DNA from: Tannerella sp.
GTDB lineage: Bacteria > Bacteroidota > Bacteroidia > Bacteroidales > Tannerellaceae
Direction of reading: 5' to 3'
NCBI GenBank assembly: GCA_031262895.1
Contig: JAISGW010000120.1
Span: 1-5,885, forward strand
DNA length: 5,885 bases
Shown here: piece after piece, positions 1 through 5,885 of the stretch
How the letters are laid out: each line of letters begins with the position of its first letter
Position numbering within the stretch: the stretch's first letter is position 1
Translations under genes and position numbers: made by a program
Notes under the pieces: model-generated
Database searches by the model: none
What the model saw: the letters and a program-made list of their open reading frames with translations, nothing else
What the model was told of the DNA's origin: nothing

Positions 1-626
1 CCTGTCTGACCATAAACGGAGGCACAGTCTTATCCTCTCAGGGAACAGAATCCGAAGTCTTTATCCCCGACTCTTTGGACGGATATAAAATAGTTTGCTT
101 AGGCGATGGGAATAACGACTTCCTTCCTTCTTCAAGCACGGTAAAAAAACTCTATTTGCCGGAGGGCTTGACTGATATTTCCTTTACCGCTTGTAAAAGT
201 AATAATTTGGAATATGTGCAGCTCCCTTCCACTATACAGACAATAGCGTCTAATGCCTTTGGTTGGTGTAGCTCCTTAGCTATGGTAGATTTTTCCACGG
301 CTACGTCTTTAAAGAAAATCGGCACAAGCGCCTTCGCAGGAACAAAGCTGTCCGGCACGCTCGTCTTACCTGCTTCGCTTGAAGAGATAGGACTTCTGTC
401 CTTCTCCAGTTGCCACTTCAACGAAGTCATCTTCCTTGGGGAGAAGTTAAATTCTCTCCCGTATTCTGAAGACGAGGTTAGTGGTAATCCTTTTGGGCTT
501 TGCAGTATAGATCATATTTACTGTACACAGGAACATGCTTCGTCATGGAGCGAATATTCCTTCCTAACAGAAGGAACGGACGGATCCCCCCTAAAAGCCG
601 TGGCTGTGGAAGTAATGCCTCAATGA
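1..626 (+). CDS. BspA-like leucine-rich-repeat protein, C-terminal part (5' truncated by window edge)
   Basis: The reading frame is open from the left edge (first full codon at base 3) to a TGA at 624-626, so about 207 residues of a longer protein are visible; the TTG at 75 is just an internal codon. The peptide shows LRR_5/BspA-type repeats, with the recurring pattern of a Leu-Pro step, an 'I' core, an 'AF..C' turn and a following 'L' core. Examples are LYLPEGLTDISF, VQLPSTIQTIASNAFGWC, LKKIGTSAFAGTKL and LVLPASLEEIGLLSFSSC. BspA-like proteins in Bacteroidota are usually exported and often bind host or matrix proteins; export here is inferred, because the signal peptide would lie outside the window. 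The last 40 residues leave the repeat pattern (HIYCTQEHASSWSEY onward) and look like a capping segment. No C-terminal sorting domain is evident. The gene is clearly lower in GC than the SNF2 gene in this window. It converges on crcB. Confidence 0.8.
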   Translation, partial: CLTINGGTVLSSQGTESEVFIPDSLDGYKIVCLGDGNNDFLPSSSTVKKLYLPEGLTDISFTACKSNNLEYVQLPSTIQTIASNAFGWCSSLAMVDFSTATSLKKIGTSAFAGTKLSGTLVLPASLEEIGLLSFSSCHFNEVIFLGEKLNSLPYSEDEVSGNPFGLCSIDHIYCTQEHASSWSEYSFLTEGTDGSPLKAVAVEVMPQ

Positions 627-630
627 AGCA

Positions 631-709
631 TTAGGGTGGAGAGTGGAGAGTGAAGAGTTTAGATGGCCACGCCCTAACTTCACTCTCCACTCTCCACCCT
701 TCACCCTAA
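631..709. repeat. Long inverted repeat made of degenerate 7-bp units
   Basis: Bases 633-655 and 678-700 are perfect reverse complements (23 bp) around a 22-base centre. The centre can add inner pairs: 659-662 with 674-677, and 665-667 with 671-673. Both arms are runs of heptads. The right arm reads CACTCTC, CACTCTC, CACCCTT, CACCCTA (681-708), and the left arm is its mirror with one unit fewer. The outermost left bases 631-638 can also pair with 702-709, which bulges out exactly one heptad (695-701). The element fills nearly the whole gap between two convergent stop codons. No T-run follows either arm. Confidence 0.85.
633..700. terminator. Possible bidirectional terminator between convergent genes
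   Basis: The 23-bp stem lies 6 bases past the stop of the LRR gene on the + strand and 10 bases past the stop of crcB on the - strand. That is where a shared transcript end would be expected. Against a standard intrinsic terminator, there is no T-tract downstream in either direction and the loop is long. The hairpin may instead protect 3' ends, or simply be a repeat lodged in a neutral site. Confidence 0.4.
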
Positions 710-710
710 A

Positions 711-1091
711 TTAAAAGAGTTGCTTGCCGGCGTAACCGCCCGCGAAGACGGCAAGAAGGCCGAAGCCTATACTTAAAAAGACATACAGGAAAAAGGTTCC
801 GTAGAAATCGCCTTTGAGCAAGGATAAGCTGTCATTGGAGAAGGTGGAGAAAGTGGTGAATCCGCCGCAAAGACCGGTGGTAAGCGCCAGGCGAAATTCC
901 GCCGAAAAATGAAAGCGTTCGGACAGGGCATAAAACAGGCCGATGAGGAAACTCCCCAACAGGTTGACGCCAAAAGTCGACCAGGGAAAATTGTAAGGGA
1001 CAATCCGCTCATGCAGGAGCAACTGTACAGCATAACGGAGCGTGCTTCCTATCCCGCCACCGAGGAATATGTAGACGATTTCTTTGTTCAT
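711..1091 (-). CDS. crcB: CrcB/Fluc fluoride ion channel
   Basis: This 126-residue protein has the full length usual for the CrcB/Fluc family: small four-helix membrane proteins that assemble as antiparallel dimers and let F- leave the cytoplasm, protecting enzymes such as enolase and pyrophosphatase. The family signatures are all visible: GGGIGSTLRY (residues 11-20), W-STFGVNLLGSFLIG (37-51, with the conserved pore Asn43) and GLCGGFTTFSTFS (73-85). Phe81 and Phe84 match the two phenylalanines that line the fluoride path in studied Fluc channels, and the Gly77/Thr80 area matches the central Na+ site. Asp87 replaces the Glu often seen just after this motif. Membrane segments lie at about 4-26, 36-56, 66-88 (broken third helix) and 97-122. 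The ATG start fits the family's N-terminus. I saw no fluoride-riboswitch-like sequence upstream. It lies 54 bp downstream of the toxin gene on the same strand. Confidence 0.95.
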   Translation of the reverse strand: MNKEIVYIFLGGGIGSTLRYAVQLLLHERIVPYNFPWSTFGVNLLGSFLIGLFYALSERFHFSAEFRLALTTGLCGGFTTFSTFSNDSLSLLKGDFYGTFFLYVFLSIGFGLLAVFAGGYAGKQLF

Positions 1092-1096
1092 GCCCG

Positions 1097-1104
1097 CAAA
1101 GGTA
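1097..1104 (-). promoter_or_regulatory. Bacteroidota -7-type box upstream of crcB
   Basis: Read on the - strand, this is TACCTTTG, a full match to TAnnTTTG, followed by CGGGC and then the crcB ATG. Only five bases separate box and start, so transcription from it would give a leaderless or nearly leaderless mRNA. No TTTG -33 element is at the usual distance; the nearest TTTG is about 31 bases further upstream. It supports separate transcription of crcB, but readthrough from the toxin gene is also possible. Confidence 0.45.
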
Positions 1105-1145
1105 CTTCAATATTCCATTCATTACTGTAGGGGTTCAAATCGTCG

Positions 1146-1442
1146 CTATTCCGACAGCCGCCGCACATGCGACATGTCACGCACAATGACGCCGCCATCA
1201 AACACTTCGTAAGCAAACACCCAGTCTTTCTCGAAAACGGCGCAACGCCAACCTGTCTCTTGCCAATACCTGAAACGGCAAATGGCGTAATCGACCGGTG
1301 AAGCCAAGGATTCCAAGAAAGATTCTATTCGTAAACATCGACGACGTGCTGCCCTTTTCGACATGCCTATACCCGTTTGAAGATAATATTCCAATTCGGC
1401 AATTTTCATTCGGACCGTAACCGACACAATAACCTCACGCAT
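1146..1442 (-). CDS. RelE/ParE-superfamily toxin-like protein
   Basis: About 98 residues from the chosen ATG (1442-1440). An ATG at 1454 would give 102, and a TTG at 1457 would give 103. The order of predicted elements fits the RelE/ParE toxin fold: a short strand (VIVSVTV), two helices rich in basic residues (KIAELEYYLQ, then SKRAARRRCLRIESFLESL), and a C-terminal sheet (WRCAVFEKDWVFAYEVFDGGVIVRD) ending in SHVRRLSE. That closing pattern, 'aromatic-x-Y-x-x-x-D-G-V-I-V-R-D-x-x-H-x-R-R-L', is typical of the superfamily. RelE members cut mRNA on the ribosome, while ParE members poison DNA gyrase. Which one applies cannot be read here, although the terminal His and Arg pair leave ribonuclease action possible. 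The chosen start overlaps the end of the upstream antitoxin-like gene by 8 bases, which suggests translational coupling. The family call rests on pattern, not on a search. Confidence 0.65.
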   Translation of the reverse strand: MREVIVSVTVRMKIAELEYYLQTGIGMSKRAARRRCLRIESFLESLASPVDYAICRFRYWQETGWRCAVFEKDWVFAYEVFDGGVIVRDMSHVRRLSE

Positions 1443-1620
1443 CAGGCCAAGCATCAATCCGAGCCATCAATTCTTGGATGAACTCTTTTACCGTAATGCC
1501 TTGGCATTCGGCGCAGGCCTCCTCGAAGCTCATCTTCTGCTTCGGTTTTGCCAAAAGAGTAGAATCATCTTGTTTCAAAGAGCCATACGCCCTTGTCGGT
1601 TCTGCTACTTTCGTTTCCAT
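1435..1620 (-). CDS. Putative antitoxin of the RelE/ParE-like pair
   Basis: A 61-residue protein from the ATG at 1620-1618. The frame stays open further upstream (to 1689), but that stretch would encode a hydrophobic N-terminus running through the promoter-like box, so the internal ATG after an AT-rich leader is preferred. The N-terminal half is polar and probably disordered (many Lys, Asp, Ser, Pro). The C-terminal half, from SFEEACAECQG through ITVKEFIQELMARIDAW, looks like one or two amphipathic helices, as expected of the toxin-wrapping part of a small antitoxin. No ribbon-helix-helix or helix-turn-helix DNA-binding motif is evident, so autoregulation by this protein is uncertain. The assignment rests mainly on context: it is small, lies directly upstream, overlaps the toxin-like gene, and has a promoter-like box 17 bases before its start. 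Confidence 0.55.
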   Translation of the reverse strand: METKVAEPTRAYGSLKQDDSTLLAKPKQKMSFEEACAECQGITVKEFIQELMARIDAWPDA

Positions 1621-1637
1621 ATATTTTTTATTTTTCG

Positions 1638-1672
1638 CAAAGGTAAAACAAGTTATGAAGAACCAGGCCAAA
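1638..1672 (-). promoter_or_regulatory. Promoter-like element for the toxin-antitoxin pair
   Basis: On the - strand a TTTG (1672-1669) is followed after 23 bases by TACCTTTG (1645-1638), an exact match to TAnnTTTG. The spacer is a few bases longer than I expect for Bacteroides promoters. Transcription would start near 1630, giving a short A-rich leader before the ATG at 1620. The leader has no Shine-Dalgarno sequence, as is common in this phylum. I saw no clear palindromic operator around it. Confidence 0.6.
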
Positions 1673-1707
1673 CTCAAGAGGCAGAGCAAGAACTAATCAC
1701 TAATTCG

Positions 1708-1715
1708 TAACTTTG
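1708..1715 (+). promoter_or_regulatory. Bacteroidota -7-type box upstream of the SNF2 gene
   Basis: TAACTTTG matches TAnnTTTG and lies 23 bases before the ATG at 1739, giving an expected leader of roughly 15-20 bases. No good TTTG lies at the -33 distance, so the promoter may be weak or need help. It faces away from the box of the toxin-antitoxin pair across the 118-bp divergent intergenic region, with 62 bp between the boxes. Confidence 0.55.
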
Positions 1716-1738
1716 CGCCATAAACCTAAAGATTAAGC

Positions 1739-4700
1739 ATGTCACCTTCCGAACTTGAATTTTATCATTCCCTCCATCCCGACGAGCAAACTATCCTACA
1801 AATAGCTTCCATCATGACCAATGACAACAACGTATCCGACATCAGTCGGACCTGCCAGAAGTACGCCAAGTATCACGGCACGCAAAAGCCCATAGAGAAT
1901 TTGATGGAGAAGGCCGTAGATGCCGGCCTGTTCAAAAAAATCGGCAGCTGGGGAGGCAGCGTTTTCCTGCCGAGCGCCGCCTTCCTCCTCTTCATCTTCC
2001 CCAAGCTGGGGTCTTACAAGAAACTGTTGAAGAACCAGTCGAAGGAAAGCTATTATTACGCAGATGCGATAACGCGGCAACGCCTGCTTTTCCGCAATTG
2101 CCTATACGGCCTGCTATACGACCACAGCGCATACACGCAGCACGAGAATAAATACTTGGAGACTTTACCCAGCGCCATGGCGGAAGACTACGGCCTGCTC
2201 CTGCACGACCCGGCCTACGACGCCTCGCTGCCCCTCCTTTCCCAAGCCGTTCTCGAAGAGGTCTGCCTCCAATATGGCGAAACCTGCTTCAACGAGCTGC
2301 AGCCGCTGGCCGAGACGGAGGCCTGGATGAAAAGCATCGCCGTAAAAACGCGCAAAAACATCTGGAGCATCAAAAAGATGCAATGGCTGGGCCTCTTCTG
2401 GACAGGCTCCTTCGGCTACTTGGCCAACCTGCTCGACGACAAGGAGGAGGTGGAGATAAACGGCGTCGAAAGGGAAGCTTTAGTGACACGCGGCATCCTG
2501 GCCAACAAGGCCGTCTGGAAACTCATAGTCGGCTCCGGCGAAGAGGCCCTGCCCTACTTTACCCGCTACCTGAAGATCGACAAGATAATATCTGACCATA
2601 AAACGCCCTGGCCCGCCTCCACTACGATGAGCTTCTTTTACCTCCTGGCCATCCTTTCCTCGCCAAAGGACGTGGCCGCACCGCTCATCCGCAAGATGTG
2701 CACCTGGGGCGAAAAGCATAGGGACAACCTCCGCTTTTTCCAAAAAGTCTGCCTCGACACGGCCGCCGACTTCATCAACGAGGGGAAGAACGAGGCCAAA
2801 GAGTCGGCCAAGGCACTGGAGAAGTTAGTCATCGGTCTGGCCGTACCCGGCGCACGCATCATCGAGCTGGTGGTTTACTACCTGCTGGGCCGGCAGGTGG
2901 ACGAGAAACGCCGGGAAAAGCTGCTCAAGACCGTGGAACAGGCCGCCGATGCCGGTTACACGGTGCTCGCCTACGAGGCCGCCTACGTGCTGAAAGCCTG
3001 GGATGAAAAAGACGAAGAGGGCGCCAAACTCTACGCCAGACTGGAAGAGCGGTGCCACTACACCCCTGTCGTCGCGCGGATTCTCCGCCCAGAAAACTGG
3101 GAAAAGCAGTTAGAGCAACTGCTCAGCCTCGGCGCCAGAACAAAGGCGGAAAAAAGGGACAGCGTCTGTCGCCTCATTTACCGCTTTTACCCGCGCATGG
3201 AAACCATAGTGCCCGTATTGCAAACGCGCAATGCCAAGGGAAGCTGGTCGAAGGGGCGCATCATTGCGCTGAAGCGGTTCTACGACGGGGATGTCGAGGG
3301 CATGCTCGAACAAGACCGGCGCATCGCACAGCACGTAACCGTGTACAACGGCTATTCCCCTTGGTCGAAAATCCAGTCCGACGTCTTCAAGGACCTGGTG
3401 GGGCATCCCTACGTGTTCCTTGAGGAGACCGAAGTGAAGGTGGAGTTCGTGGCCGCCACCCCGCAGATAAACGTCAAGAAATCCGGCCAGGGATACCGCG
3501 TCTCCGTTGACGTGCCGGACAACATGGAGGATGTCTTCATCGAAAAGGAGACCAACACGCGCTACAAGGTGTATGTGCTGACGGTGGCGCAACGCCGCCT
3601 GATAGACATTCTGAAGGAGACACCGGTGATTTTGCCGGAAAAAGCCAAGGACAGGTTACCCGACCTGCTGGGCGTCTTCACCCAGGAGGGCATGAGCGTG
3701 CAATCGGACCAGGTGGGCATAGGCTCCTCCGCGCAAATCCGGGAGGTCGAACCCGACACGCGCGTGCGCATCCAACTGCTGCCCTACGGCGACGGGCTGA
3801 AGGCCGAGCTGTTCAGCAAGCCCTTCGGCACATGCCCGCCCTATTGCAAGCCGGGCAAGGGAGGCAAGGTGCTGATAGCGCCGGGCGAGGAAGAAGGCGT
3901 GCAGCTGCAGGTGAAACGCGACCTGCAGGCCGAAGCCGAACACGCGAACGCCCTGATGGAAGAAATCCAGCAGTTGGAAAGCCTGCAAATGGACGAGGGC
4001 CTCATCGAATTTGACGAGCCGCTGGACTCGCTGCAACTCCTCGACATAGCCGCCCGTCATGCCGACACCTGCGTGGTGGAATGGCCGGAAGGCGAACGTT
4101 TCAGGCTGAAGGGAACGGCCTACTCCCAACAGATGAGCCTCAACATACGCAGCGGCATCAACTGGTTCGAGCTGGAGGGCGAGCTGCGTGTCGACGAGAA
4201 GACCGTACTCGGCCTGCAGCAGCTGCTCTCGCTCACGGCCACCTCAAAGCGGGGCTTCATAGAAGTGCAACCCGGCGAGTTCATGGCTTTAGGCAAGGAA
4301 TTAAGGAAGCAATTAGAAACCTTGCGCCTCTTCTCCTCCGAGGAAAAGGGCAAGGTGCATCTCAACAAATTCGCCGCCGTGGGGCTGGAAGGCTTGCTCA
4401 ACGAGATGGGCAATGTCAATACCGACCGCCCCTGGCAGGATTTCTGCCGCCGCGTGGAAGAGGCCGGCAGCATCGACCGCCCCGTGCCGGCCAGCCTGCA
4501 AGCCGAACTGCGCAATTACCAGATGGAAGGCTTCCGCTGGATGAGCCGTCTGGCCGCATGGGGAGCCGGCGCCTGCCTGGCCGACGAGATGGGCCTGGGG
4601 AAGACGCTGCAGTCGCTGGCCGTCCTGCTTGACCGCGCCCAGGAAGGCCCCGGATTAGTGGTCTGCCCCGTCTCGGTGCTGGGCAACTGGGCTTCGGAAG

Positions 4701-5875
4701 CCGAACGCTTCGCCCCCACACTACGCGTGAAGACCCTCCCTTCCATGGCCTCCGGCGGGAGACAGGAAGTCATGGACGCACTCGAAGCCGGCGACCTGCT
4801 CATCACCTCCTACGGCATCCTGCAGTCGGAAGAGGAACGCTTCGCCTCGCGCACGTTCGCCACCATCGTGCTTGACGAGGCGCATGTCATCAAGAATTTC
4901 GCCACCAAGACCTCCAAGGCCACGATGAAGCTACAAGGCGCCTTCCGCATCGCCCTGACCGGCACCCCTATACAAAACCACTTGAGCGAACTCTGGAACC
5001 TTTTCCATTTCATCAACCCCGGCCTGCTGGGCAGCCTCAAACATTTCAACGACACCTTCATCAAGCCGGGAGAGGCCGCACCCGAACAATACCTGAAAAA
5101 ACTCATTGCTCCCTTCATCCTGCGGCGCACCAAGGCCGCCGTGCTCGACGAGCTGCCGCCCAAGACGGAAGTGGTGCGCAAAATCACACTTTCCGAACAG
5201 GAGATGGCTTTCTACGAGGCGCTGCGGAGGCAAGCCTTAGTCAATTTGGAAGGCAGCTCCGTAGGGGGCCGGGGACATATACAGGCCCTGGCCGAAATCA
5301 CCCGCCTGCGGCAGGCCTGCTGCAACCCCCTGCTGATAGACTCTCATACGCATATCCCTTCCTCCAAGCTGCAAACCTTCCTCGGTATCGTTGACGAGCT
5401 GCTGGAGAACCATCACCGCGCCTTAGTCTTCAGCCAGTTCGTCACCCATCTTTCCATCCTCCGCAAAGCGCTTGACGAACGTGGCATCAGCTACCAATAC
5501 TTAGATGGCTCCACCTCGCAGCACGAACGACAAAGGCAGGTGAAAGCCTTCCAGGACGGAGCCAGCAACCTCTTCCTCATCAGCCTCAAGGCCGGCGGCC
5601 TGGGCCTGAATCTGACCGGGGCCGACTTCGTCATCCACATGGACCCCTGGTGGAACCCCGCCGCCGAAGACCAGGCCTCCGACCGCGCCCACCGCATAGG
5701 CCAGACCCGACCCGTCACCATCTACCGCCTCGTGGCCGAAGGCACCATAGAGGAAAAGATCATCCAGCTGCATAACCGCAAACGTGACATGGCCGACTCT
5801 CTCCTGGAAGGCAGCGACAAGGCCGCCAATCTCTCTCTCGACGAAATCATCGGCCTCATCAAAGCGGAGATATAG
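1739..5875 (+). CDS. Large SNF2-family DNA-dependent ATPase/helicase-like protein with long N-terminal extension
   Basis: A 1378-residue protein. The ATG at 1739 is the first start after an in-frame TAA at 1721. The last ~460 residues form a complete SNF2 (superfamily 2) motor: Q motif RNYQMEGFRWM (925-935), Walker A DEMGLGKT (949-956, Lys955), Ia VVCPVSVLGNW, Walker B DEAH (1046-1049), III LTGTPIQN (1073-1080), LRQACCNP (1190-1197), IV FSQF (1231-1234), V KAGGLGLNLT (from 1284) and VI DRAHRIGQ (1315-1322) with both arginines. All key ATPase residues are present, so an active double-strand DNA translocase is likely. The motor is compact and follows the bacterial/archaeal (SSO1653-like) plan. 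Residues ~790-910 (W809, 'RGFIEVQPGEF' from 838) resemble the bacterial SNF2-associated region; 729-751 may form a short coiled coil. Residues 1-~90 look winged-helix-like and ~90-540 is mainly helical with no recognised domain. C699/C703 are isolated, so there is no SWIM zinc finger. Its cellular role (repair, transcription or defence) cannot be read here. Confidence 0.93.
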   Translation: MSPSELEFYHSLHPDEQTILQIASIMTNDNNVSDISRTCQKYAKYHGTQKPIENLMEKAVDAGLFKKIGSWGGSVFLPSAAFLLFIFPKLGSYKKLLKNQSKESYYYADAITRQRLLFRNCLYGLLYDHSAYTQHENKYLETLPSAMAEDYGLLLHDPAYDASLPLLSQAVLEEVCLQYGETCFNELQPLAETEAWMKSIAVKTRKNIWSIKKMQWLGLFWTGSFGYLANLLDDKEEVEINGVEREALVTRGILANKAVWKLIVGSGEEALPYFTRYLKIDKIISDHKTPWPASTTMSFFYLLAILSSPKDVAAPLIRKMCTWGEKHRDNLRFFQKVCLDTAADFINEGKNEAKESAKALEKLVIGLAVPGARIIELVVYYLLGRQVDEKRREKLLKTVEQAADAGYTVLAYEAAYVLKAWDEKDEEGAKLYARLEERCHYTPVVARILRPENWEKQLEQLLSLGARTKAEKRDSVCRLIYRFYPRMETIVPVLQTRNAKGSWSKGRIIALKRFYDGDVEGMLEQDRRIAQHVTVYNGYSPWSKIQSDVFKDLVGHPYVFLEETEVKVEFVAATPQINVKKSGQGYRVSVDVPDNMEDVFIEKETNTRYKVYVLTVAQRRLIDILKETPVILPEKAKDRLPDLLGVFTQEGMSVQSDQVGIGSSAQIREVEPDTRVRIQLLPYGDGLKAELFSKPFGTCPPYCKPGKGGKVLIAPGEEEGVQLQVKRDLQAEAEHANALMEEIQQLESLQMDEGLIEFDEPLDSLQLLDIAARHADTCVVEWPEGERFRLKGTAYSQQMSLNIRSGINWFELEGELRVDEKTVLGLQQLLSLTATSKRGFIEVQPGEFMALGKELRKQLETLRLFSSEEKGKVHLNKFAAVGLEGLLNEMGNVNTDRPWQDFCRRVEEAGSIDRPVPASLQAELRNYQMEGFRWMSRLAAWGAGACLADEMGLGKTLQSLAVLLDRAQEGPGLVVCPVSVLGNWASEAERFAPTLRVKTLPSMASGGRQEVMDALEAGDLLITSYGILQSEEERFASRTFATIVLDEAHVIKNFATKTSKATMKLQGAFRIALTGTPIQNHLSELWNLFHFINPGLLGSLKHFNDTFIKPGEAAPEQYLKKLIAPFILRRTKAAVLDELPPKTEVVRKITLSEQEMAFYEALRRQALVNLEGSSVGGRGHIQALAEITRLRQACCNPLLIDSHTHIPSSKLQTFLGIVDELLENHHRALVFSQFVTHLSILRKALDERGISYQYLDGSTSQHERQRQVKAFQDGASNLFLISLKAGGLGLNLTGADFVIHMDPWWNPAAEDQASDRAHRIGQTRPVTIYRLVAEGTIEEKIIQLHNRKRDMADSLLEGSDKAANLSLDEIIGLIKAEI

Positions 5876-5885
5876 CGTGCAAGCC

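Noticed and set aside
631..709. CRISPR-like or attachment-site reading of the repeat between the LRR gene and crcB
   Set aside because: The units are contiguous heptads in inverted orientation, with no spacers, no neighbouring cas or integrase gene and no target duplication.
1092..1145. Fluoride riboswitch ahead of crcB
   Set aside because: The 54-bp gap shows none of the conserved pseudoknot elements I know for that motif, and the promoter-like box next to the ATG leaves no room for a leader RNA.
1655..1696. A 13-codon basic mini-ORF (starts ATGAAGAACC) in the divergent intergenic region
   Set aside because: It lies upstream of the likely SNF2 promoter box, so it would not be in that leader. 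It has no promoter of its own and no clear ribosome-binding signal.
3833..3847. CPPYC cysteine pair (residues 699-703 of the SNF2 protein) as a zinc finger or SWIM domain
   Set aside because: There is no second Cys/His pair at a suitable distance, so a zinc site within this stretch is not supported.
3110..4129. Long antisense reading frames (for example 3110-3592 and 3656-4129, - strand) inside the SNF2 gene
   Set aside because: They lie wholly opposite a convincing coding frame with GC-rich third positions, which produces open antisense frames by chance. Their peptides show no family signature and no start context.
4081..4632. A 183-codon frame on the + strand overlapping the SNF2 gene in another phase
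   Set aside because: Its peptide is very rich in Arg, Gly and Pro with no fold-like pattern, as expected from a frame-shifted reading of GC-rich DNA. The SNF2 frame continues without a break through Walker A here.

Overview
The window looks like chromosomal DNA from a member of the Bacteroidales (Bacteroides or a close relative). Three things support this. There is a BspA-type leucine-rich-repeat surface protein gene. There are three matches to the Bacteroidota-type -7 promoter box TAnnTTTG just upstream of start codons. The starts lack clear Shine-Dalgarno sequences and sit in short, mostly AT-rich leaders. No genus can be fixed from this sequence alone.

Layout, left to right. The 3' end of a BspA-like leucine-rich-repeat gene (+) runs in from the left edge and stops at 626. 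It converges on a short gene for a CrcB/Fluc fluoride channel (-, 711-1091). The 84 bp between the two stop codons is almost filled by a near-perfect long inverted repeat (631-709) built of degenerate 7-bp units, which probably acts as a two-way transcript end or is a dispersed repeat. Upstream of crcB, on the same strand, lies a compact two-gene module (1146-1620). It encodes a small antitoxin-like protein whose stop codon overlaps the start of a RelE/ParE-like toxin. A divergent intergenic region (1621-1738) carries a promoter-like box for each direction. The rest of the window (1739-5875, +) is one very large gene for a 1378-residue SNF2-family DNA-dependent ATPase. It has a complete C-terminal helicase/translocase core and about 900 residues of mostly unassigned N-terminal sequence, beginning with a possible winged-helix fold.

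The genes do not form an obvious pathway. Fluoride export, a toxin-antitoxin pair, a surface LRR protein and a chromatin-remodeller-like ATPase appear to be independent units, with transcription converging at about 670 and diverging at about 1680. Base composition differs sharply: sampled 60-base lines are about 38% GC in the LRR gene, about 45% at the start of the SNF2 gene, and 60-75% within the SNF2 body. I found no tRNA, rRNA, CRISPR array, transposase or attachment site. The most interesting items are the uncharacterised N-terminal two-thirds of the SNF2 protein, the heptad-unit inverted repeat, and the overlapping toxin-antitoxin pair. None of them proves a new biological system.
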